This document shows, in pieces, positions 7,331 to 13,240 of a stretch of DNA of 13,240 nt (its first letter is position 1; each line of letters starts with the position of its first letter). The stretch covers positions 1 to 13,240 of the forward strand of contig JAREAF010000030.1 of NCBI GenBank assembly GCA_029240475.1. Direction: 5' to 3'. The notes beneath the pieces were generated by a model. That model did not search any database. It had not been told where the DNA came from and saw only the letters and a program-made list of their open reading frames with translations. The stretch is from Rhodospirillales bacterium. Its GTDB lineage: Bacteria > Pseudomonadota > Alphaproteobacteria > JAREAF01. The position numbers and the translations under genes were made by a program.

Positions 7331-8268
7331 AGAGCGCGGCAATCGAAGCCAAGCCGGCATCCGCTCCCGTCTTCGACCGGGAGGCCGGGCGGCTGATGCG
7401 CCTGGCGACCTACGCCTCGGTCGCCGTCGCGGGGGTGCTGATCGCGGCCAAGCTGTTCGCGTGGCTGGCAACCGACTCGGTCAGCATGCTCTCGACGCTG
7501 CTCGATTCGGTGCTGGATGCGGCGGCCTCCATGATCAATCTCTTCGCGGTCCGGCACGCGCTCACACCAGCCGACCGCGAGCACCGGTTCGGCCATGGCA
7601 AGGCGGAGCCTCTGGCGGCGCTGGGGCAGTCGGCCTTCGTCGCGGGTTCGGCCGTGCTGCTGATCGTCGAGGTGGTGCGGCGGCTGTGGCGGCCGCAGCC
7701 GATCGAAAACGGTGATCTCGGCATCCTGGTGATGCTGGGCTCGATCGTGCTGACCGTCATCCTGGTGCTGTTCCAGCGGCACGTCGTGCGCAAGACGGGC
7801 TCGCTCGCCATCAGCGCCGACCGGCTGCACTATCTGGGGGACGTGCTGGTCAATGGCGGCGTCATCCTGGCGCTGGTGCTCACCCAGCTGCTCGGCTGGC
7901 CGCTCATCGACCCGGTCTTCGGCGCCGTCATCGCCGTCTACATCCTCTACACCGCCTGGAGCATCGCGCGCTCCTCGCTGGACATGCTGATGGACCGCGA
8001 ACTGCCCGACGAGGATCGGCAGCGCATCCGCGCCACCGCCCTGGCCCACCCGGAGGTGAAGGCGCTGCACGAGCTGCGCACGCGCGCCTCGGGCCCGGCC
8101 ATATTCATTCAGTTCCATCTCGAGATGGATGGCGGCATGAGCCTTTACGAGGCGCATCGCATCGCCGATCAGGTCGAGGAGGAGGTCCTCGCCGCCTATC
8201 CGGGCGCGGAAGTCATCATCCACCAGGACCCCAGCGGCGTCGAGGAGCCGCGGAAGACCTTCGGCTAG
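7327..8268 (+). CDS. fieF: Cation diffusion facilitator, FieF/YiiP type
   Basis: This proton-coupled divalent metal exporter sits in the cytoplasmic membrane and is most like FieF/YiiP (Zn, Fe, Cd). The 313 residues show the full family plan: six transmembrane helices to about residue 222, then a cytoplasmic domain. The transport site is intact as Asp60 and Asp64 (LLDSVLD) plus His168 and Asp172 (HYLGD). This is the Asp-Asp/His-Asp set of YiiP. The second site motif PADREHRFGHGKAE has Asp83, His86 and His90. The C-terminal domain keeps LRTRASG, FIQFHLEMD and the closing VIIHQDP. The start ATG overlaps the pdxH stop, suggesting translational coupling, although no functional link with vitamin B6 is obvious. 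The metal specificity cannot be read reliably from sequence. Confidence 0.94.
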   Translation: MKSAAIEAKPASAPVFDREAGRLMRLATYASVAVAGVLIAAKLFAWLATDSVSMLSTLLDSVLDAAASMINLFAVRHALTPADREHRFGHGKAEPLAALGQSAFVAGSAVLLIVEVVRRLWRPQPIENGDLGILVMLGSIVLTVILVLFQRHVVRKTGSLAISADRLHYLGDVLVNGGVILALVLTQLLGWPLIDPVFGAVIAVYILYTAWSIARSSLDMLMDRELPDEDRQRIRATALAHPEVKALHELRTRASGPAIFIQFHLEMDGGMSLYEAHRIADQVEEEVLAAYPGAEVIIHQDPSGVEEPRKTFG

Positions 8269-8336
8269 CTCACTTTTCGCCCATTCCCGACGCCCGCAGG
8301 GCTGCTAGAGTGGCCCATCGTCCCGCGGCAGGCCGG

Positions 8337-8342
8337 GGAGGG
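8337..8342 (+). promoter_or_regulatory. Shine-Dalgarno of the universal stress protein gene
   Basis: GGAGGG lies 5 nt before the ATG at 8348 and supports that start. The 79-bp gap after the efflux gene also contains TGCTAGAGT (8303-8311), which resembles an extended -10, but no matching -35 was found. A separate promoter is therefore only possible. Confidence 0.55.
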
Positions 8343-8347
8343 GACCC

Positions 8348-9199
8348 ATGGCGATACGCGTGATCTTGGGGCTGATCGATGGCGGCCCGGCGACCGAGAC
8401 CGCCGCCGCAGCCGCCCTGGCCGTGGCGGATTCGTTCGACGCCCATCTGCAGCTCCTGCATGTCCGGCCCGATCCCGAGAGCCTGGTGCCGATGATCGGC
8501 GAGGGCATGTCCGGGGTCATGCTCGATCAGATGGTCGAGGGCTTCCGGACCGAAAGCCTGGAGCGGTCGGCCGCGGCGCGGCGGCTCTACGAGACCCTGT
8601 CCGCGCGCCGCGCCGGAGTTCCGGCGGACGGCAAGGCGACGATCGCCTTCCGCGAGGAGGAGGGGCGGGAGGATGAGGTCGCGGCCCGCCTCAGCCGGCT
8701 GCATGACCTGACGGTTCTCGCCCGCGCGGACCGCCAGTCGACCGCCCCCTCCAGCGTCACTTTGGAATCCGTTCTGCTGCATTCGGGCCGCCCCCTGCTG
8801 GTCGCTCCCTCAGAGCCGGTGCGCAGCATCGGGCGCAAGGTCGTGGTCGCCTGGAACGGCAAGATGCAGGCGGCGCGCGCGCTCGGGGCGAGCCTGCCGT
8901 TCCTGGCCAGGGCCGAGACCCTCACCATCCTGACCGCGGTCGAATCGCACACCCCCGGCCGGCCGGGCGACGTGGTCCGCTATCTCTCCTGGCACGGCAT
9001 CCGCGCCGAGGCGGTCGAGGCGCCCGCGCAAAGCCCGGGCAAGGTCGGGCAGATCCTGCTCGACCATGTGGCCCAAGCGGGCGCCGACCTTCTGGTCATG
9101 GGCGCCTATGGCCACAGCCGGCTGAAGGAGATGATCCTGGGCGGCGCCACCCGCGAGGTGCTGGGCCATGCCACGCTGCCGGTGTTGATGGCGCACTAG
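8348..9199 (+). CDS. Tandem-domain universal stress protein (UspA superfamily)
   Basis: The 283 residues form two Usp domains. The first (about 1-155) begins with RVILGLIDGG and ends in SGRPLLVAPSEPV, but has lost the nucleotide-binding glycines. The second (about 162-283) begins with KVVVAWNGKMQAARAL and keeps the ATP-binding pattern Gly252-x2-Gly255-x9-Gly265 in MGAYGHSRLKEMILGG, closing with HATLPVLMAH. This matches UspE-like double-domain proteins, in which one domain binds the nucleotide and the other is structural. Its target and stimulus cannot be read from the sequence. It has its own ribosome site and is followed at once by the repetitive hairpin. The family assignment is firm and the stress role is by family only. 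Confidence 0.93.
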   Translation: MAIRVILGLIDGGPATETAAAAALAVADSFDAHLQLLHVRPDPESLVPMIGEGMSGVMLDQMVEGFRTESLERSAAARRLYETLSARRAGVPADGKATIAFREEEGREDEVAARLSRLHDLTVLARADRQSTAPSSVTLESVLLHSGRPLLVAPSEPVRSIGRKVVVAWNGKMQAARALGASLPFLARAETLTILTAVESHTPGRPGDVVRYLSWHGIRAEAVEAPAQSPGKVGQILLDHVAQAGADLLVMGAYGHSRLKEMILGGATREVLGHATLPVLMAH

Positions 9200-9202
9200 G
9201 CA

Positions 9203-9288
9203 AGAAGGCCAGAAGCCAGAAAGCCAGAAGGCCAGAAGGGACGGTGTGATACTTTCTGGCGTTCTGGCTTTCTGGCTTTCTGGTTTCT
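9203..9288. repeat. Long imperfect hairpin made of CCAGAA / TTCTGG repeats
   Basis: The left arm, 9203-9238, holds four CCAGAA copies (starting at 9209, 9216, 9224 and 9232). The right arm, 9253-9288, holds four TTCTGG copies (9254, 9262, 9270 and 9278). The copies are spaced mostly 8 bp apart. The arms pair over about 36 bp with only a few mismatches and two one-base bulges, around a 14-nt loop (9239-9252). It fills nearly all of the gap between the universal stress protein stop and the SDR start; its right arm ends 3 nt before the ATG at 9292, which has no Shine-Dalgarno. There is no T-run, so it is not a standard terminator. It could be a REP/MITE-like element, an mRNA-protecting hairpin or a translational block. 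The function is unknown. Confidence 0.9.
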
Positions 9289-9291
9289 GAA

Positions 9292-10023
9292 ATGCGCCCC
9301 CTCCTCATCCTCACCGGCGCCAGCCGCGGCATCGGCCACGCCACCGTCAAGCGCTTCAGCGCCGAGGGCTGGCGGATCCTCACCTGCAGCCGCGACGACG
9401 TCCCGGAGGAGTGCAAGCGCGATCCGAACTGGTCGCACCACATCACGACCGACCTCTCGGACCCGGACGGGGTGGCAGATTTCGTGGAGGAGGCCACCGC
9501 CCTGATCGGCGACGGTCCGCTGAACGCCCTGGTGAACAATGCGGCGGTGTCGCCCAAGACCCCGTTCAAGGAGCGGCTCGGCTGCCTCAATGGCGACCTT
9601 GCCGCCTGGCGTCAGGTCTTTGAGCTGAACTTCTTCGCGCCGCTCGCGCTGTCGCGGGGCTTTGCCGCCCAGCTCGCCCGCGGCAAGGGCGCCATCGTCA
9701 ACATCACCTCGATCGCCGGGCACGCGATCCATCCCTTCGCGGGCTCGGCCTACAGCACCTCCAAGGCGGCCCTGTCGGCCTTGACGCGGGAGATGGCGGT
9801 GGAATTCGCCGAACTCGGGGTGCGGGTCAACGCCGTGGCGCCGGGCGAGATCGAGACGGCCATGATCGGACCGGAATATGAAAGCCTGATCCCGCGCATC
9901 CCCTTGCACCGCATGGGCAAGCCGGAGGAGGTCGCGGCGGCGGTCTACCGGCTCTGCACCGATGATTTCGGCTATGTGACGGGGACCGAGATCTTCGTCA
10001 CCGGCGGCCAGCACCTCTATTGA
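9292..10023 (+). CDS. Classical SDR-family oxidoreductase, substrate unknown
   Basis: This 243-residue short-chain dehydrogenase/reductase has every catalytic landmark: TGASRGIG (8-15) for the dinucleotide, NNAA (82-85), Asn113, Ser140 in NITS, and Tyr154-x3-Lys158 in YSTSK. The closing segment is the usual GTEIFVTGGQ. Ser33-Arg34 after the second strand favours NADPH over NADH, but this is weak inference. It looks like a FabG-like or sugar/alcohol dehydrogenase, and the substrate cannot be assigned. The start at 9292 gives the expected short lead before the first strand, yet the upstream bases are the arm of the repetitive hairpin and contain no ribosome site. Its stop overlaps a possible TTG start of the next small gene. 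Confidence 0.92.
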   Translation: MRPLLILTGASRGIGHATVKRFSAEGWRILTCSRDDVPEECKRDPNWSHHITTDLSDPDGVADFVEEATALIGDGPLNALVNNAAVSPKTPFKERLGCLNGDLAAWRQVFELNFFAPLALSRGFAAQLARGKGAIVNITSIAGHAIHPFAGSAYSTSKAALSALTREMAVEFAELGVRVNAVAPGEIETAMIGPEYESLIPRIPLHRMGKPEEVAAAVYRLCTDDFGYVTGTEIFVTGGQHLY

Positions 10024-10244
10024 GCGAAGTCATGAGGCGGCGGAAGAAAAGCCCGGCGGTGAGCCCGGAAGGGGCGGCGGCGGAAGCCGAGCGGCGGGCC
10101 CGGCTGGCGGCGGCGTTGCGCGAGAACCTCTTGAAGCGCAAGGCCCAGAAGCGGGGGCGGGACGAGGCGGCGCGCGAAGCCGGGCAGGCAGGCCCCGAGC
10201 CGGCCGACCGCCAGCCGCTTGAGGGCGGACCCGAGGTCAAGTAA
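10020..10244 (+). CDS. Small basic hypothetical protein upstream of murA
   Basis: I do not recognise a named family. The protein has 74 residues from a TTG that overlaps the SDR stop (TTGA), or 70 residues from the ATG at 10032. It starts MRRRKKSP, then has a long, highly charged, probably helical stretch (about 20-55) with the pattern RRARLAAALRENLLKRKAQK. It ends in a Pro/Glu-rich tail. I see no membrane segment, signal peptide or cysteine. The arginine/lysine content suggests binding to nucleic acid or to a ribosomal partner, but this is inference. I recall similar short Arg/Lys-Ala-rich ORFs near murA in alphaproteobacteria, which supports its being real. It lies immediately after the SDR gene and before the murA promoter. 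Confidence 0.65.
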   Translation: MSEVMRRRKKSPAVSPEGAAAEAERRARLAAALRENLLKRKAQKRGRDEAAREAGQAGPEPADRQPLEGGPEVK

Positions 10245-10325
10245 AAGGCAGCAGTTTCGCTGCAATCCATCCGCGCCTTCTCTCGAATAACCGCTACGGC
10301 CGGAATCGGCTCGGCAGCGTTAGGT

Positions 10326-10354
10326 TTGGCGCAACGAGCGGTGCGGCATATAAG
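10326..10354 (+). promoter_or_regulatory. Sigma-70-like promoter for the murA transcription unit
   Basis: TTGGCG (10326-10331, 4 of 6 matches to TTGACA) and TATAAG (10349-10354, 5 of 6 to TATAAT) are separated by exactly 17 bp. Transcription would begin near 10361, giving a leader of about 40 nt before murA. It is the best promoter match I saw in the window. I see no operator or riboswitch-like fold in the leader. Confidence 0.6.
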
Positions 10355-10390
10355 CGCGCGCGGTCGCCGCTGGGGGCGGCCCGTCCAGGA

Positions 10391-10397
10391 AAAGGAA
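10391..10397 (+). promoter_or_regulatory. Shine-Dalgarno of murA
   Basis: AAAGGAA lies 5 nt before the ATG at 10403 and fixes the murA start, in agreement with the usual MDKIRIRGG N-terminus. Confidence 0.65.
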
Positions 10398-10402
10398 TAG
10401 GC

Positions 10403-11677
<1,275 letters not shown>

Positions 11678-11701
11678 GCTCGGGTCGGCGCGGGAGCAAG
11701 G

Positions 11702-12190
11702 ATGGCGAAACGGCTGAAACTGCGGGCGGAGGACGAGGAAGACCTGAAGACGATCTCGGCGATCCTTCAGGATGCGCTGGTCACGGTCGGCGACATGGCC
11801 TACCTGCCCCAGGAGCGCCGCTTCGTGCTGGTGGCCAACCGCTTCCGCTGGGAGGCCGAGCCGGATCTGCTTACCGAAGACCCAGAGGGCGAGGAATGCC
11901 CGCCCTGTGCGGTCTTCGAGCGCGTCCTGACCGGCCTCTGCTTCGAGGGTATCGCCGCCGTGCGCCTCAAGAACATCGACCGCGCGCGCCGCAGCCAGAT
12001 GCTGGAGCTGCTGCATCTCGGCTGGGAACCCGGCTGCCTCACACTCACCTTCGCCGGCGGCGGCGCGATCCGCCTCGAGACCCGGCGCATCTCCTTCCGC
12101 CTCGATGATATGTGCGAGCCCTGGCCGACCCTGTCCCGCCCGCATCACGATGTCGAAGCCGAAGAGGCCGAGACGGGCGGCGGCGGATGA
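11702..12190 (+). CDS. DUF2948 family protein
   Basis: This 162-residue cytoplasmic protein belongs to DUF2948, an uncharacterised family that I know mainly from alphaproteobacteria, commonly next to murA and his genes. Visible features are the opening LKLRAEDEEDLKTISAILQDALV, which is cut here into LKLRAEDEEDL and ISAILQDALV. Next come DMAYLPQERRFVLVANRFRWE, also typical, VRLKNIDRARRSQMLELL, and a strand-rich end with FAGGGAIRLE and CEPWPTLSRPHH. No catalytic motif, signal peptide or membrane segment is seen. The last residues are an acidic-then-glycine tail. The ATG sits 24 bp after murA with GGGAG nearby. The stop overlaps the hisG ATG as ATGA, so the two are likely translated together. 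The function is unknown. Confidence 0.88.
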   Translation: MAKRLKLRAEDEEDLKTISAILQDALVTVGDMAYLPQERRFVLVANRFRWEAEPDLLTEDPEGEECPPCAVFERVLTGLCFEGIAAVRLKNIDRARRSQMLELLHLGWEPGCLTLTFAGGGAIRLETRRISFRLDDMCEPWPTLSRPHHDVEAEEAETGGGG

Positions 12191-12855
12191 GGGCGGAAGG
12201 CGCCGCCGCGCTGGTCATGGCCCTGCCGAAAGGCCGGATCCTCGAGGAAGCGCTGCCGCTGCTCGAGCGCGCGGGCATCCGCCCGGAGCCCGAGTTCGCG
12301 CGCGAGGACTCCCGCCAGCTCCGCTTCGCCACGAACCTGCCCGGCCTGGTGCTCGTGCGCGTGCGCAGCTTCGACGTGGCGACCTTCGTCGCCTTCGACG
12401 CCGCCCAGCTGGGCATCGTCGGCAGCGACGTGCTGATGGAGTTCGACTATCCGGAACTCTATGCGCCAGTCGATCTCGGCATTGGCCGCTGCCGCCTCTC
12501 CGTCGCCGAACCTGAATCGCTCGCGGACGAGGACAGGCCGGAACGTTGGAGCCATGTCCGCATCGCCACCAAATATCCCGAGCTGACGCGCCGCCACTTC
12601 GCCCGCCGCGGCGTGCAGGCCGAGTGCATTCGCCTCTCCGGCGCGGTCGAGCTTGCGCCGCAGCTGGGTTTGAGCCAGCGCATCGTCGATCTCGTCGCCA
12701 GCGGCGCCACCTTGCGCGCGAATCGGCTGGCGGAGGTCGAGACCATCGCCGAGGTGACGGCGAGACTCATCGTCAATCGCGCCGCCCTCAAGACGCGTCA
12801 CGCGGCGATCCAGCCGCTGATCGAGCGCATCCGCGAGGCCGCGCATGCCGGTTAG
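12187..12855 (+). CDS. hisG: ATP phosphoribosyltransferase catalytic subunit, short form
   Basis: HisG condenses ATP with PRPP to start histidine synthesis. The 222 residues are the short form (HisG_S), which lacks the C-terminal ACT-like regulatory domain and normally works with the HisRS-like subunit HisZ. HisZ is not in this window. Motifs seen are MALPKGRILEEAL (11-23), GIVGSDVLMEF (77-86), RIATKYP (125-131) and the PRPP-site stretch IVDLVASGATLRAN (166-179). The frame is open further upstream to an ATG at 12112, but those residues overlap DUF2948 and are unlike HisG. The ATG at 12187 overlaps the DUF2948 stop and is preferred; ATG 12217 is an alternative. The 3' end overlaps hisD by 11 bp. 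Confidence 0.95.
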   Translation: MRAEGAAALVMALPKGRILEEALPLLERAGIRPEPEFAREDSRQLRFATNLPGLVLVRVRSFDVATFVAFDAAQLGIVGSDVLMEFDYPELYAPVDLGIGRCRLSVAEPESLADEDRPERWSHVRIATKYPELTRRHFARRGVQAECIRLSGAVELAPQLGLSQRIVDLVASGATLRANRLAEVETIAEVTARLIVNRAALKTRHAAIQPLIERIREAAHAG

Positions 12856-13240
12856 GCTCGATGCCGCCGCTGCGGATTTCGGCAAGAGGCTCGCCGCCCT
12901 GATCGACCGCCGGCGCGCCGACGAGGGCGACGCCGAGCGCGCCGCCGCGGAGATCATCCGGCGCGTGCGGGCCGAGGGCGATGCGGCCGTGATCGATCTC
13001 ACCCGCCGGTTCGACCGGGTGGAGCTCTCGCCCGAGACATTGCGCATCGGAGCCGACGAGGTCGCGACCGCTTCGGCCCGCTGCGATCCCGGGCAGCGGG
13101 CCGCGCTGGAGCAGGCGCGGGACCGGATCGAGGCCTATCACCGGCGGCAACTACCCGAGGACGCCGTCTGGCGCGACGATGCGGGGGTGCGCCTCGGCTG
13201 GCTCTGGCGGCCGATCGACGCGGTGGGGCTTTACGTGCCG
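12845..13240 (+). CDS. hisD: Histidinol dehydrogenase (3' end outside window)
   Basis: HisD is the zinc enzyme that carries out the last two NAD-dependent oxidations, from L-histidinol to L-histidine. Only the first 132 codons of a protein usually about 430 residues long are present. They include the helical N-terminal part with AAAEIIRRVRAEGDAAVIDLTRRFD (seen as IIRRVRAEGDAAV and DLTRRFDRV), then ALEQARDRIEAYHRRQLP. The window closes on IDAVGLYVP, which is the start of the conserved GxYVPGG motif. The catalytic and zinc residues lie beyond the edge. The ATG at 12845 overlaps the end of hisG by 11 bp, as expected for coupled his genes. The frame is clean to the last base. Confidence 0.95.
   Translation, partial: MPVRLDAAAADFGKRLAALIDRRRADEGDAERAAAEIIRRVRAEGDAAVIDLTRRFDRVELSPETLRIGADEVATASARCDPGQRAALEQARDRIEAYHRRQLPEDAVWRDDAGVRLGWLWRPIDAVGLYVP

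Noticed and set aside
8292..8302. GCCC-GCA-GGGC hairpin after the cation efflux gene
   Set aside because: It has only a 4-bp stem with a 3-nt loop and no T-run, so it is too weak to call a terminator.
9200..9291. CRISPR-like array or coding repeat
   Set aside because: The units are 8 bp without spacers and form two opposed arms of one hairpin. The reading frames across it only give iterated short peptides of the Gln-Lys-Ala-Arg-Lys-Pro-Glu type, which are a by-product of the repeat.
10248..10263. GCAGC/GCTGC hairpin just after the small basic gene
   Set aside because: It has a 5-bp stem and 6-nt loop without a T-run. It could be chance, so I could not support a terminator.
12112..12186. Upstream extension of hisG to ATG 12112
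   Set aside because: The added residues are Arg/Pro-rich, unlike HisG, and overlap DUF2948 by 79 bp. ATG 12187 gives a normal short-form start with a 4-bp overlap.

Overview
The window is an ordinary, gene-dense chromosomal segment of a GC-rich alphaproteobacterium. A Rhodospirillales-like lineage is likely, but this is inference from gene content: a DUF2948 gene between murA and his genes, short-form HisG, a glycine-zipper lipoprotein next to pdxH, and fabI next to aroC. I see no rRNA, tRNA, CRISPR array, insertion sequence, prophage or integration signature. No stretch without a gene exceeds 300 bases. I found no convincing new multigene system.

Layout. Minus strand, 1-3326: fabI (fatty-acid elongation), aroC (chorismate synthesis) and sppA (membrane peptidase, cut by the left edge) are packed head to tail and read leftwards. 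A divergent gap of about 180 bp separates fabI from a YihY/BrkB-family membrane protein on the plus strand. That gene has no ATG, GTG or TTG start that would keep the conserved N-terminus. It runs stop-to-stop into a minus-strand group of a glycine-zipper lipoprotein, a DnaJ-like co-chaperone (CbpA type) and a CbpM-type modulator of that co-chaperone.

Plus strand from 6737 to the right edge: pdxH overlaps a FieF-type cation efflux gene by ATGA. A two-domain universal stress protein follows, then an unusual 86-bp hairpin built from four plus four copies of CCAGAA/TTCTGG. Next come a classical SDR dehydrogenase and a small basic protein. A clear sigma-70-like promoter then precedes murA, DUF2948, hisG (short form) and hisD (cut by the right edge), which look like one transcription unit.

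Most genes are housekeeping: lipid, aromatic amino acid, vitamin B6, peptidoglycan and histidine synthesis, plus proteostasis and metal handling. The points most worth a second look are the hairpin at 9203-9288, the apparent ATC start of the YihY gene, a Ser in place of an FMN-contacting Gln in PdxH, and the two uncharacterised small proteins flanking murA.
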